DNA of 62,345 bases from Methanobacterium sp. UBA279. Lineage in GTDB: Archaea; Methanobacteriota; Methanobacteria; Methanobacteriales; Methanobacteriaceae. This document shows, piece after piece, positions 20,474-32,678 of this stretch. Position 1 is the first letter of the stretch, and each line of letters starts with the position of its first letter. A program made the position numbers and the translations under genes. Below the pieces are notes generated by a model. The model saw only the letters and a list, made by a program, of their open reading frames with translations. It had not been told where the DNA came from and made no database searches. The stretch spans positions 1-62,345 of the forward strand of contig DAQK01000004.1 in the NCBI GenBank assembly GCA_002502855.1. The letters run 5' to 3'.

Positions 20474-20866
20474 ATGGCGGATAAAGAAAAATGGGGCGTA
20501 GCTAACATCTACAGTTCCTTCAACAACACCATAATCACCGTCACCGACCTTACCGGAGCAGAGACCATAACTCAGTGGTCCGGTGGTAAGGTGGTACGGG
20601 CAGATAGGCAGGAATCATCACCCTTTGCAGCCATGGAGGCTGCCACCCGGGCAGCAGATGATGTCAAGGAAAAGGGTTTGATCGGATTACACATACGTGT
20701 CCGAGCCCCGGGAGGAAACGGTCCCCGAACACCTGGACCAGGTGCACAGGCCACCATAAGGGCTTTAGCCCGGGCCGGTATCAAGATAGGTAAAATTGAA
20801 GATGTCACTCCAATACCTCATGATGGAACAGGAAGACCAGGAGGTAAAAGGGGGAGAAGGGTCTAA
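20474..20866 (+). CDS. rps11: Ribosomal protein S11 (uS11)
   Basis: 130 residues from ATG 20474. The in-frame GTG at 20465 is part of the ribosome-binding site AGGTGAT and is rejected. Core: NIYSSFNNTIITVTDLTG and the C-terminal PHDGTGRPGGKRGRR. The RpoD ATG directly abuts its stop. Confidence 0.95.
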   Translation: MADKEKWGVANIYSSFNNTIITVTDLTGAETITQWSGGKVVRADRQESSPFAAMEAATRAADDVKEKGLIGLHIRVRAPGGNGPRTPGPGAQATIRALARAGIKIGKIEDVTPIPHDGTGRPGGKRGRRV

Positions 20867-21664
20867 ATGGATATAACCACCAAAAGCAGGGATGAGGATA
20901 AGATCATCCTGATAATAGAAGGTGTTGACGTACCTTTCGTGAACGCACTTCGCCGGATCTGCATGGTGGAAGTACCTACCATGGCCATAGAAGAAGTGTA
21001 TCTATACAAGAATGATTCACGCATATTCGATGAAGTTTTAGCCCACCGGTTAGGACTGGTACCTCTTAAAACTGATCTGGAATCCATCATCCCCCATGAT
21101 GAATGTGACTGTGAAGACCACTGCCCCCGCTGCAGCGTATCACTCCTCTTAAAGGAGAAAGGACCCAAAACAGTTTACTCAGGCGACCTCACATCACAGG
21201 ACCCTAAGGTAGCACCAGTACACGACACCATACCCCTCCTGAAGTTAAGGGGAGAGGAAGAGGTGGAACTGGAGGCCATAGCACAGCTGGGAACAGGTTT
21301 AGAGCATGCTAAATGGCAGCCCACCACATCAAGCGCCTACAAGTACTACCCCCTAATTACCATAAACACAGAAAAATGTGAGGCATGTGCCAAGTGTGCA
21401 ACAGAATGCCCCCGAGGGGTTCTGGAATTCGATGAGAAGGAAAACAAGATCCTGGTAGTGGACCCGGAAAACTGCAACATGTGCAAGACCTGTGTCAAGG
21501 ACTGTGAAATGGGTGCCATCACTGTGGAAGGCCAGGAAGACAAGTTCATATTCAAGATAGAAACCGATGGATCCCTGAAACCAGAGGAAGTAATAAGTAC
21601 CGCCTGCGATATATTGGCGGGTAAATCTCAAAAGATCATAGAATTTACAGAAGGAGAAAGTTAA
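20867..21664 (+). CDS. rpoD: RNA polymerase subunit D (Rpo3) with ferredoxin domain
   Basis: 265 residues. The alpha-like assembly domain is at both ends (VPFVNALRRICMVEVP near residue 20). A ferredoxin-like insertion lies at about residues 165-225, with two complete CxxCxxCxxxC sets (CEACAKCATECP and CNMCKTCVKDC), so two [4Fe-4S] clusters are predicted. Such clusters in subunit D are known from some archaea and are thought to affect D-L heterodimer stability. Confidence 0.95.
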   Translation: MDITTKSRDEDKIILIIEGVDVPFVNALRRICMVEVPTMAIEEVYLYKNDSRIFDEVLAHRLGLVPLKTDLESIIPHDECDCEDHCPRCSVSLLLKEKGPKTVYSGDLTSQDPKVAPVHDTIPLLKLRGEEEVELEAIAQLGTGLEHAKWQPTTSSAYKYYPLITINTEKCEACAKCATECPRGVLEFDEKENKILVVDPENCNMCKTCVKDCEMGAITVEGQEDKFIFKIETDGSLKPEEVISTACDILAGKSQKIIEFTEGES

Positions 21665-21665
21665 A

Positions 21666-22019
21666 TTGACAAAAACCAATCCCAAGATCACAGAACTCAT
21701 AACCAGCCTTAAGGAGAAATCATACCAGGAAGAGGCGGCCATATGGAAGGATGTAGCCCGTAAACTGGAAAAATCCACCAGGAGACAGGCCGAGGTAAAC
21801 CTCTCCAAGATAAACCGGTACACCCAGAAAGACGATGTGGTCCTGGTGCCGGGTAAAGTGTTAAGTAGCGGTGTACTGGACCATAAAGTCCGGATAGCAG
21901 CATTAGATTTTTCCCTGAAGGCAGCTCGAAAGATAGATAACGCCGGTGGAGAAATACTGGATATAAGCCAGCTGGTGGAGAAGAATCCTAAAGGCACCGG
22001 AGTGAAGATTATCCAATAA
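21666..22019 (+). CDS. rpl18e: Ribosomal protein L18e
   Basis: 117 residues from TTG 21666, with AGAAGGAGAAAG before it overlapping the rpoD stop. LVPGKVLSSGVLDHKVRIAALD identifies the family. Confidence 0.92.
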   Translation: MTKTNPKITELITSLKEKSYQEEAAIWKDVARKLEKSTRRQAEVNLSKINRYTQKDDVVLVPGKVLSSGVLDHKVRIAALDFSLKAARKIDNAGGEILDISQLVEKNPKGTGVKIIQ

Positions 22020-22049
22020 ACTGGAGATTATCCAAAATTACCTAGAGGA

Positions 22050-22479
<430 letters not shown>

Positions 22480-22533
22480 AAAGCTCAAAAGAAGCTCTCA
22501 AAAAATATTAATAAATTAGGATAAGTGTATATT

Positions 22534-22935
22534 ATGAAGAAAGTTATTCATACCAGTGGAAAGAGAAAAACAGCCATTGCCCGGGGAAAATTCCGGGAAG
22601 GTAAGGGAAGGGTAAGGATTAACAAGTACCCAGCCGAACTCTACCAGCCTGAACTTGCCCGATTGAAGATAAGCGAACCAATCACCCTGGCTGGTAAACT
22701 GGCCGAAGATGTGGACATCGATGTTCATGTAGTCGGCGGCGGTATAATGGGTCAGGCAGAAGCCGCCCGAATGGTCATAGCCAAGGGACTGGTACAATGG
22801 ACCAACGACATGGACCTCAAAGAAAAATACACCCAATACGACCGTACCATGCTCGTGGGTGACCCACGACGTAGCGAACCTAAAAAGTACGGTGGAAGAG
22901 GCGCACGAGCCCGAAAACAGAAAAGTTACAGGTAA
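22534..22935 (+). CDS. rps9: Ribosomal protein S9 (uS9)
   Basis: 133 residues from ATG 22534 (MKKVIHTSGKRKTAIARG). An in-frame GTG at 22525 would add three residues not seen in the family. The C-terminal RARKQKSYR tail contacts P-site tRNA. Confidence 0.94.
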   Translation: MKKVIHTSGKRKTAIARGKFREGKGRVRINKYPAELYQPELARLKISEPITLAGKLAEDVDIDVHVVGGGIMGQAEAARMVIAKGLVQWTNDMDLKEKYTQYDRTMLVGDPRRSEPKKYGGRGARARKQKSYR

Positions 22936-23080
22936 ACCCATCCCCTTTACTGGAATATTATTTTTCCGTGTAGGGAACATTATTTTTTCCTGTAATTAAA
23001 AACAGAACCCCCCCAATTCTGTAAAAAAGAACCTTAATAAAAACTTAATTTAAAAAAAACTTATTCGAACGAATGATTAT

Positions 23081-23248
23081 ATGATTCCAGTTAGATGTTT
23101 AAGCTGTGGAAAAGTTGTATCTGCCTATTTTGAGGAATATAAAAAGAGAACTGATGAGGGTGAGAATCCTAAGGAAGTCCTCGATGACCTGGGAATAGAC
23201 AAATACTGTTGCAGGAGAATGTTCATCGCCCATGTAGAAGTATGGTAG
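23081..23248 (+). CDS. rpoN: RNA polymerase subunit N (Rpo10)
   Basis: 55 residues starting MIPVRCLSCGKVV. Zinc ligands are the CLSCG pair (6, 9) and the adjacent YCCRR cysteines (about 43-44), exactly as in Rpb10. It joins subunits D and L in the assembly platform. It lies between S9 and the intron-containing tRNA. The ~145 nt before it (22936-23080) holds only AT-rich promoter-like DNA. Confidence 0.94.
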   Translation: MIPVRCLSCGKVVSAYFEEYKKRTDEGENPKEVLDDLGIDKYCCRRMFIAHVEVW

Positions 23249-23252
23249 TATG

Positions 23253-23415
<163 letters not shown>

Positions 23416-23459
23416 TCCATTTTAATCTAGTCAATGAAATTTACCATAGGAGAGAGAAA

Positions 23460-23675
23460 ATGGCCAGAAAAACTAGTACAAAAAAGGAAGAAACCCCTTT
23501 AAAACTTACCAGATTTGAAAAGGCACGACTCATAGGTGCCAGAGCTCTTCAACTTTCAATGGGAGCCAAACCACAAGTAGAATTTTCTGGTTCCATTGAC
23601 CCCATAGACATAGCCACATTAGAGCTTAAAGAAAATGTAATACCCCTTGAAGTGAAGAGGATATTGAAAAAGTAG
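23460..23675 (+). CDS. rpoK: RNA polymerase subunit K (Rpo6/omega)
   Basis: 71 residues. LTRFEKARLIGARALQLSMGAKP is the Rpb6/omega signature. Helps assemble and stabilise the polymerase. Starts 46 nt after the tRNA. Confidence 0.94.
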   Translation: MARKTSTKKEETPLKLTRFEKARLIGARALQLSMGAKPQVEFSGSIDPIDIATLELKENVIPLEVKRILKK

Positions 23676-23776
23676 AAACTCTTTAATAATGGAAGATCAC
23701 TTTCATCATTAAAAAAAAATAGTTAATCCAAAAATAAGGCCTGAAATAACCACTATTTTTTCCAGAGGTGTTTATT

Positions 23777-25033
<1,257 letters not shown>

Positions 25034-25115
25034 AAATCACGTTTTTTTTATATTATAAAATAATCAGTACATTCAAAATATGAAAAAGGTTTACAAAACA
25101 AAGGAGAAATGGAAT

Positions 25116-25307
25116 ATGGCTAAAATAACAATAGATTACAAAAAATGCGAAGGTGCAGACTGTGCAGAATGTGTGGATGTCTGCCCCATGGAGAACTTCG
25201 AAATCGAAGGAGACAAGATCATAATCTGCAACCAAGAAGAATGCAGCTTATGTGAGGTGTGCATGGACGTATGCCCCAACGAAGCAGTAAAGGTAGAAGA
25301 AGATTAA
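25116..25307 (+). CDS. 2[4Fe-4S] ferredoxin
   Basis: 63 residues from ATG 25116, with AAAGGAG 8 nt before it; an ATG at 25080 is in frame but has no such site. Two cluster motifs are present: a first one ending CAECVDVCP and a second one CSLCEVCMDVCP. Electron carrier of unknown partner; its position between eno and rps2 recalls other Methanobacteriales. Confidence 0.9.
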   Translation: MAKITIDYKKCEGADCAECVDVCPMENFEIEGDKIIICNQEECSLCEVCMDVCPNEAVKVEED

Positions 25308-25339
25308 TAAATGAATTTTTCACGATAATAAAAAGGGGT

Positions 25340-25366
25340 TGCGAATTAAAATCGCATCTTTTTTTT
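25340..25366 (+). terminator. Terminator after the ferredoxin gene
   Basis: TGCGA (25340-25344) and TCGCA (25352-25356) form a 5-bp stem closely followed by eight T (25359-25366). Ends the eno-ferredoxin transcript before the rps2 promoter region. Confidence 0.6.
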
Positions 25367-25490
25367 AATTTATTATAATAACATCCATTTAACCTCTATT
25401 TCAAACCCGTAAAAAAAAGCTACTATTTACAATTATAGGGGAAAAATACAGGTTAAAACGTTTAAAAAAATGTTTATTTGAGGTGATAAG

Positions 25491-26087
<597 letters not shown>

Positions 26088-26225
26088 ACTGGTTTAATCT
26101 ATAAAAAAAAATCATGATCTTAAAAATTTTAAGGGAATTATATTAGGGATTCAATAGGAAATAGTAGGATTAAAGTAGAAAATTGAGGATATAAATTAAA
26201 AAAAATTAAAGAGGCAGTGATTTAA

Positions 26226-27080
26226 ATGATAAGAAACCCTGCTGTAGCAGGTACTTTCTACGAAGCGGATCCTGATTCTTTAACTAAACAGATAGAAGGT
26301 TGTTTTAAACACCAGCTTGGCCCGGGAAGACTACCAGAAAACATGGGAAAAACGCGCAAGATAAAGAGTATCATCGCACCACATGCCGGGTACATGTACT
26401 CTGGACCAGTGGCCGCCCACTCCTACCTGCACCTTGCAGAAGACGGACTGCCAGAAACATTCCTCATACTATGCCCCAACCACACTGGAATGGGATCCGG
26501 TGTCTCCACAGTAACCGAGGGTGGGTGGAAAACCCCACTCGGCCTCGTTGATATCGACGGCGAATTTGCAGAAAGGTTGATGGAAAACGCACCCATCATA
26601 GACCCAGAACCACTGGCCCACATCCAGGAACACAGCTGCGAAGTCCAGGTACCCTTCATACAGTACCTGGCAGAGAAAGCTGGTAAAACATTCCGGATTG
26701 TGCCTATCTGTATGTGGATGCAGGATCTACAAACTGCAACGGAGATAGGAGCTGCCATAGCAAAGACCAGCCAGGAACTTGAAAGAGACGTGGTTATAGT
26801 GGCCAGTACAGACTTCACCCACTACAAACCCCATGATATAGCCTACCACAACGACCACCAGGTCCTAGATGCAATAGAGGCCCTGGATGAGAAGGCGGTT
26901 ATGAGTCGGGTGGAGGAACTTAACGTTACCATGTGTGGCTTCGGACCGGTTAACGCATCCCTGGTCTATTCCAAGCTTATGGGTGCAGAAAAGGCAGAAG
27001 TACTTAAGTATGGGACCAGTGGTGATATCACTGGAGATAGAAGCGCAGTGGTCGGTTATGCAGCGGTAGTTATCCGGTAA
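26226..27080 (+). CDS. MEMO1 family protein
   Basis: 284 residues. Conserved MEMO features: RNPAVAGTFYEADP at the start, IIAPHAGYMYSGPVAAHSY, CPNHTG, HSCEVQVPFIQ and STDFTHYKPH. The fold is related to class III extradiol dioxygenases, and conserved histidines could hold a metal. Molecular function in archaea is not established; it always sits next to the mevalonate genes in this order, which hints at a link with isoprenoid synthesis. Confidence 0.9.
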   Translation: MIRNPAVAGTFYEADPDSLTKQIEGCFKHQLGPGRLPENMGKTRKIKSIIAPHAGYMYSGPVAAHSYLHLAEDGLPETFLILCPNHTGMGSGVSTVTEGGWKTPLGLVDIDGEFAERLMENAPIIDPEPLAHIQEHSCEVQVPFIQYLAEKAGKTFRIVPICMWMQDLQTATEIGAAIAKTSQELERDVVIVASTDFTHYKPHDIAYHNDHQVLDAIEALDEKAVMSRVEELNVTMCGFGPVNASLVYSKLMGAEKAEVLKYGTSGDITGDRSAVVGYAAVVIR

Positions 27081-27176
27081 GAAAGTTTCCAAAGGTCTCA
27101 CGAATTTAGAAAGATTCTAAACTGAATAACTTACTTAATTGAAGAAATCTTACTCAATTAAAATCTCCTAAAATGG

Positions 27177-28169
27177 GTGATTCTAATACAAGTTACAGCA
27201 AGAGCACCAGGTAAAGTAATACTATTCGGTGAACACGCAGTAGTTCATGGAAAACCAGCTATTGCAGTTGCAGTGGATAGATTAGCCCATGTAACTTTAA
27301 CTGAAAGGACCGATTCAATAATACACGCAGAAATATCCCGGCTGGGAGTTGACGGATATCTGAACCTGGAAAATGAAACCATAAATACCCAAGGCTACCA
27401 GATTGAGATAGGCCTCTTGAAATATGTTTTAAAGGCACTCAAGGCAGTCGATCACAGAACAGAACCAGGCACTGGTTTAGATGTAACAGTGGATATAGAG
27501 ATGCCGGTAGCATCTGGACTGGGATCATCAGCCGCAGTTACAGTTGCCACACTGGCGGCAGCCTCTAAATATCACCAATTAAACCTTAAACCTAAGGCAA
27601 TCTCATCACTGGCCCATCTAGTCGAACTTGAAGTTCAGGGTGCGGCAAGCCCCATAGACACCACCTTAAGCACCTATGGAGGGGTGATCTACCTTTCCCC
27701 GGACGCCCAGGAAATAGTCAGGCTGCCCATAGACTGGGACCTGCCCCTGGTAATAGGCCACACCAGAAGACAGGGTAACACAGGAGAACTGGTTGAATCT
27801 GTACGCCTCAAAAAAGAATCCTACCCATCCGTCATAAATCCCATATTCGAGTCCATCCAAGAAGTAACAGAAGAAGCACGAAATGCTCTTCTGGAAAAAG
27901 ATGAAAATAAGCTAGGAGAACTTATGAATATTAACCACGGCCTTCTGGATGCCCTGGGGGTTAACACACCAGCACTATCCCGTATGGTGTACCTGGCCAG
28001 GCAGAAAGGAGCCCTGGGTTCCAAGATAACCGGTGCAGGAGGAGGTGGCAGTATAATAGCTTACTGCCCCGATAAAATGGATGAAGTAATAAGTGAACTT
28101 CAAAAGGAAGAACAAGCCTTCCCTGTTAAGTTAAGACATGAAGGAGTAACTTGTAACGTAATTGAATAA
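27177..28169 (+). CDS. mvk: Mevalonate kinase
   Basis: 330 residues, GHMP kinase family. ARAPGKVILFGEHAVVHGKPA at the N-terminus, the ATP-binding PVASGLGSSAAVTVA near residues 109-123, and GAGGGGSIIAYC in the third motif. Makes phosphomevalonate from mevalonate. The start is uncertain: the GTG at 27177 lies inside GGGTGAT, while the next codons are ATT, CTA, ATA. Confidence 0.93.
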   Translation: MILIQVTARAPGKVILFGEHAVVHGKPAIAVAVDRLAHVTLTERTDSIIHAEISRLGVDGYLNLENETINTQGYQIEIGLLKYVLKALKAVDHRTEPGTGLDVTVDIEMPVASGLGSSAAVTVATLAAASKYHQLNLKPKAISSLAHLVELEVQGAASPIDTTLSTYGGVIYLSPDAQEIVRLPIDWDLPLVIGHTRRQGNTGELVESVRLKKESYPSVINPIFESIQEVTEEARNALLEKDENKLGELMNINHGLLDALGVNTPALSRMVYLARQKGALGSKITGAGGGGSIIAYCPDKMDEVISELQKEEQAFPVKLRHEGVTCNVIE

Positions 28170-28202
28170 ATTCCAGATTAAAGCATTTAGAATTAAAAAT
28201 TG

Positions 28203-28266
28203 TCTGGAAAGAGTAGGATCATAATCTTGACAAAATGATAATCTGGAAAGAGTAGGATCATAATCT
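28203..28266 (+). repeat. 25-bp direct repeat before the IPK gene
   Basis: The 25-nt unit running TCTGGAAAGAGTAGGATC plus ATAATCT occurs at 28203-28227 and again at 28242-28266 without mismatch. A partial third start (TCTGGAAAATAAATCC) follows at 28264. It sits in the 130-nt spacer before IPK. Could be a recent duplication or an operator pair. Confidence 0.85.
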
Positions 28267-28301
28267 GGAAAATAAATCCAGGTGTTAGGGGGATCATCAA
28301 A

Positions 28302-29093
28302 TTGATAATCTTAAAGCTTGGTGGGAGTGTAATAACCCGAAAAGAAGCGGATAAACCCACCATAAATCACGAGAATTTAAAGAGGATAACCCAGGAGGTG
28401 GCAGAATCAACCCACCAGAAACTGATACTAGTCCATGGTGCAGGTTCCTTTGGCCATCCCCTGGCAAAAAAATACTCCATAGGAGATGAAATCCAGGATA
28501 ACCTAGATTTAAAAAAGAAAATGCTGGGATTTTCCCTGACCCAACACGCGGTGAAGGAGTTAAACGGAATAGTCAATGAATATTTAAGGATGCACGGAAC
28601 TCTATCTGTATCCATACAGCCATCATCATTTATATTAACCAAAAATAAACGGATACAATCAGCGGATTTAACCCTGATCAAAAGATATCTGGAACTGGGC
28701 TTCGTCCCGGTAATATATGGGGATGTGGTTTTAGATGCAGATGAATCCATAGAGATGGCGGTGCTCTCCGGAGATCAGATAGTCAAATATCTGGCAGAGA
28801 AGCTTAAACCAGAAAGGGTGATCCTGGCTACAGATGTAGATGGAATATATGATAAAAATCCAAAAAAATACCCTGATGCCCAATTAATTGAAACAGTATC
28901 TTCCCTGGAACAGATAGAAACAGGAGAAGAAACAAACATAGATGTCACCGGGGGAATGGGTGGAAAAATACGTGAACTATTGGGTCTTCTCCACCTAGAA
29001 ATAGAATCTGAAATAATAAACGCCAACAAAACAGGCAACATAAAAAAGGCCCTGAACGGTGAGAAAGTAACAGGGACCACCATTAAAAGATAA
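28302..29093 (+). CDS. Isopentenyl phosphate kinase
   Basis: 263 residues of the amino-acid kinase fold. LKLGGSVITRKE at the N-terminus and VHGAGSFGHPLAKKY, whose second histidine (FGH) corresponds to the catalytic residue of the family. ATDVDGIYDKNP binds ATP. It phosphorylates isopentenyl phosphate to IPP, the last step of the archaeal mevalonate route. TTG start. The next gene follows after 66-96 nt. Confidence 0.9.
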   Translation: MIILKLGGSVITRKEADKPTINHENLKRITQEVAESTHQKLILVHGAGSFGHPLAKKYSIGDEIQDNLDLKKKMLGFSLTQHAVKELNGIVNEYLRMHGTLSVSIQPSSFILTKNKRIQSADLTLIKRYLELGFVPVIYGDVVLDADESIEMAVLSGDQIVKYLAEKLKPERVILATDVDGIYDKNPKKYPDAQLIETVSSLEQIETGEETNIDVTGGMGGKIRELLGLLHLEIESEIINANKTGNIKKALNGEKVTGTTIKR

Positions 29094-29189
29094 AAAATAT
29101 TATCCGGAAAAAATTAACCGGAAAAACCATAAAAACCTTAGATACATTGAATTACAGGTTTGAAACAAAATTTTAGAAGGTACAAAATT

Positions 29190-30245
29190 ATGATTTCTGA
29201 TAGAAAATTACAACACATGAACCTCTGCCTGGAAAAGGATGTAGAGTACAGACAGAAAAAAACAGGTTTTGGTGATGTTGAATTAATTCATAGAGCTCTT
29301 CCGGAGATTGATAAGGAAGAGATCAGCCTCGAGACAGAGTTTTCAGGAAAAAAACTGGAGGCACCAATCATCATAACCGGTATAACCGGGGGCCACCCTG
29401 CATCCCAAGCCATAAACCAGGCACTGGCAAAGGCAGCCGAAGAACTTAAAATAGGAATGGGAATGGGAAGCCAGCGTGCAGCGGTGGAAAATCCCGAACT
29501 CGAACCGACCTATAGGGTTATAAGGGATGAAGCCCCATCCACACTCGTAATAGGTAATATAGGGGCCACTCAACTTGAATATACAGAGAAGGCTGCGGCT
29601 ATGATGGACCTGGATGCCATGGCCATCCACCTGAACCCCTTACAGGAAGCGATACAACCAGAAGGGGATGTGGATTCAAAAAATTACCTAGAAAATATAA
29701 AAAAGGCAACAGAAACATTGGATATACCAGTCATAGCAAAAGAAACAGGAGCCGGTATAAAAAGGGAAGACGCAGTAGCCCTGGAAAAGGCAGGAGTAGC
29801 TGCCATCGATATTGCCGGTGCCGGTGGAACAAGCTGGGCTGCAGTTGAAACCTACCGGTCCAAGGACCGCTCCCTGGGAGACCTCTTCTGGGATTGGGGT
29901 ATACCAACCGCAGTAAGCACTGTGGAAGTATCCGAATCTGTTAAGATACCAATACTATCCTCAGGGGGAATAAGAACTGGCCTGGACATGGCCAAGGCAA
30001 TAGCCTTGGGAGCTGATGCAGCAGGGATAGCACTGCCACTTTTAAAGGAAGCCTACCAGGGACCAGAAGCAGTGGTTGCCCGGCTGGAGAAGTTTATAGA
30101 AGAACTTAAAGTAGCCATGTACCTGGTAGGGGCCTCCAGCCTCACAGAACTTAAAAACATTGACCTGGTTATACAGGGAAAAACAAAATACTGGCTCCAG
30201 GAAAGGGGCATAGAAACCAGTAAATATGCCAGGAGATCACTATAA
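29190..30245 (+). CDS. fni: Isopentenyl-diphosphate delta-isomerase, type 2 (FMN-dependent)
   Basis: 351 residues from ATG 29190 (MISDRKLQHMNLCLEKDVEY), the usual family start; an in-frame TTG at 29160 would add ten residues. The TIM barrel shows GMGSQRAA, HLNPLQEAIQPEGD, and SSGGIRTGLDMAKAIALGAD for FMN phosphate. Interconverts IPP and DMAPP. Its TAA overlaps the ATG of RNase J by 1 nt. Confidence 0.93.
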   Translation: MISDRKLQHMNLCLEKDVEYRQKKTGFGDVELIHRALPEIDKEEISLETEFSGKKLEAPIIITGITGGHPASQAINQALAKAAEELKIGMGMGSQRAAVENPELEPTYRVIRDEAPSTLVIGNIGATQLEYTEKAAAMMDLDAMAIHLNPLQEAIQPEGDVDSKNYLENIKKATETLDIPVIAKETGAGIKREDAVALEKAGVAAIDIAGAGGTSWAAVETYRSKDRSLGDLFWDWGIPTAVSTVEVSESVKIPILSSGGIRTGLDMAKAIALGADAAGIALPLLKEAYQGPEAVVARLEKFIEELKVAMYLVGASSLTELKNIDLVIQGKTKYWLQERGIETSKYARRSL

Positions 30246-31594
30246 TGAGCGTAGAAGTAATAGCCATAGGCGGATACGAAGAAGTGGGAAAGAACATGTC
30301 CGCCGTGAAGATAGGAGAAGACGTGGTAATATTCGATATGGGTATCCACCTCGACCGGGTGCATATACACGAAGATACAGACATGGCCCGGATGCACAGC
30401 CTGGACCTGATTGAAAGGGGAATTATACCCGACGACACCCTGATGAAGGAGGTAGATGGGAAGGTAAGGGCCATAGTGTTCACCCACGGTCACTTAGACC
30501 ACATAGGGGCAGTTGGAAAACTGGCTCACCGCTACGAGGCACCATTAATTGGAACACCCTATACCATGGGACTCATAGAGAGAACCATTAAACAGGAAAA
30601 GAAGTTCAACGTGAACAACCCCTTACAGGTCTTAAACCCAGGGGAGAAGATACAGTTATCCCCGGATATAACACTGGAATTCGTGCACACCACCCACAGT
30701 TTACCCCAAACAGTAAACGCCGCACTGCACACATCTGAGGGGATAATCATGTATGCCAACGACTTTAAATTTGACAACCACCAGATGCTCTCCCCACCAC
30801 CAGATTATAAGAGGTTGAGGGAGCTGGGACGACAGGGTGTGCTGGCTTTAATCGTGGAAACCACCCGTATGACCGAGAAACAGGAAGTAAAAACCCACTC
30901 AGAGAAGGTAGCCCGACTGAACCTCCAGGATATAATGGAACCCTTACTCGCCGAGAAGGATGGAATGTTAATCACCACATTTTCATCCCACATAGAACGT
31001 ATCCAGGCCATCTGTAACATAGCAGACACAAGTGACAGGCAAATCCTGCTACTCGGCAGATCCATGGAGCGTTTCGGAAGCATAGCCGAGAATCTGGGAA
31101 TCTTAGACCTGCCGGCTACAGCCAGTATCTACGGCAGCCCCAAGGCAGTTAACCGGGCTTTAGCCCATGCTGAAGAGAAAAGGGAGGACTACCTACTGGT
31201 GACCACCGGACACCAGGGAGAGGTGGATGCATTACTTCCCAGGATAGCCAACAACAAAACCAACTTCCAGGTGAGGAGGGGAGATAACATTTTGATATCT
31301 GCACCAATCATACCCAGCCCCATGAACATAGCCAACAGGAACGTCATGGAGAAAAGGCTTAAATCCAGTGGAGCCAGAATATATCCTAACATACATGTAT
31401 CTGGACACGCCGGAAGGGAAGATCACCGGGACTACATCCGGATGCTCAACCCCGAGCACATAATACCCTCCCATGGAGATCTGGAGATGCTCGCCGCCTA
31501 CACTGAACTCGCGGAGGAAGAAGGATACAAGATGGGAAATAATGTTCACTTGCTGCGTAATGGACAGGCGCAGGTCTTTAATGGAGGATTATAA
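30245..31594 (+). CDS. rnj: Ribonuclease J (archaeal, metallo-beta-lactamase/beta-CASP)
   Basis: 449 residues. The metal-binding HGHLDHIG motif is at about residues 81-88; further histidines occur in THSLPQT and SHGDLEML. Archaeal RNase J is a 5'-3' exoribonuclease. Sits inside the isoprenoid block, a conserved order, with 17 nt to idsA. Confidence 0.92.
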   Translation: MSVEVIAIGGYEEVGKNMSAVKIGEDVVIFDMGIHLDRVHIHEDTDMARMHSLDLIERGIIPDDTLMKEVDGKVRAIVFTHGHLDHIGAVGKLAHRYEAPLIGTPYTMGLIERTIKQEKKFNVNNPLQVLNPGEKIQLSPDITLEFVHTTHSLPQTVNAALHTSEGIIMYANDFKFDNHQMLSPPPDYKRLRELGRQGVLALIVETTRMTEKQEVKTHSEKVARLNLQDIMEPLLAEKDGMLITTFSSHIERIQAICNIADTSDRQILLLGRSMERFGSIAENLGILDLPATASIYGSPKAVNRALAHAEEKREDYLLVTTGHQGEVDALLPRIANNKTNFQVRRGDNILISAPIIPSPMNIANRNVMEKRLKSSGARIYPNIHVSGHAGREDHRDYIRMLNPEHIIPSHGDLEMLAAYTELAEEEGYKMGNNVHLLRNGQAQVFNGGL

Positions 31595-31611
31595 ACTCAG
31601 GAGGAGATGGC

Positions 31612-32598
31612 TTGGAAATATTAGACGTACTTAAAAAATATTCTGCAGGTGTTGACAGGGAAATAGAGAAGGCTTTAGATAGTGTTGACCCTGAAAATCT
31701 TTATGATGCATCAAAACATCTGATAAAAGCTGGTGGTAAGAAGATAAGACCGGCACTGGTCCTTTTAACCGCTGAAGCAGTGGGTGGCAATATAGAAGGG
31801 GCATATAAAACAGCAGCGGCTGTGGAGCTGATCCATACTTTCAGCCTTATCCACGACGACATCATGGATGCAGATGAGATGAGGAGGGGAAAACCATCCG
31901 TACACACCCTGTGGGGTGAGCCCATGGCCATCCTCGCCGGTGATATACTATTTTCCCTGGCATTTGAATTGGTAGCCCAAACCCAAGTAGATGATGTACC
32001 CGCAAGCAGGGTCATAAAGGCTTTAAACACCGTGGTAGATGCCTGTATAAAGATATGTGAAGGACAGGCCTGTGACATGTCATTTGAGGAAAAATTCGAT
32101 GTGGGTGAGTCAGAGTACCTGAACATGATCTACAAAAAAACAGCCGCCCTAATAGCTGCTGCCACTAAATCAGGCGCAATAATCGGGGGTGGCACTGCAG
32201 AACAGGTTGAAGCACTCTCCCAGTACGGTGAACTCATAGGTATGGCCTTCCAGATCCAGGACGACTACCTGGACGTGGTAAGTGATGAAGAAGAGCTGGG
32301 CAAACCAGTGGGAAGCGATATAGTAGGGGGTAAGATGACCCTCATGGTAGTCCACACCCTATCTGCTGTATCCCCTGAAGACAAGGAAGAGTTGATATCC
32401 ATATTAAAAAGTGAAGATGAGTCCAATACCCAAAGAGCCATCGATATATTTAACAAATACGGCTCCATTGACTATACCCGGGACATAGCCTTAGATAATG
32501 TCAACAGGGCCAAGGATCTCCTGGATGTGCTGGATGACTCGCCGGCAAAAGAAGCACTCTACGATCTGGCAGATTTCATGCTGCAGAGGAAAAATTAG
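31612..32598 (+). CDS. idsA: Polyprenyl synthase (GGPP/FPP synthase, IdsA)
   Basis: 328 residues, all-helical trans-prenyltransferase. First aspartate motif DDIMD near residue 83 and second motif DDYLD near residue 219 bind magnesium-diphosphate. Makes the C15/C20 chains for archaeal lipids. TTG start 31612 after AGGAGGAGATGG. Confidence 0.94.
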   Translation: MEILDVLKKYSAGVDREIEKALDSVDPENLYDASKHLIKAGGKKIRPALVLLTAEAVGGNIEGAYKTAAAVELIHTFSLIHDDIMDADEMRRGKPSVHTLWGEPMAILAGDILFSLAFELVAQTQVDDVPASRVIKALNTVVDACIKICEGQACDMSFEEKFDVGESEYLNMIYKKTAALIAAATKSGAIIGGGTAEQVEALSQYGELIGMAFQIQDDYLDVVSDEEELGKPVGSDIVGGKMTLMVVHTLSAVSPEDKEELISILKSEDESNTQRAIDIFNKYGSIDYTRDIALDNVNRAKDLLDVLDDSPAKEALYDLADFMLQRKN

Positions 32599-32678
32599 TG
32601 TTATTAATTGAAATTTAAAAAATTATCCTCATTAATTAAAAATTTTTTTTTATCCCCCCCTTTCATTAGTTGATTTTT

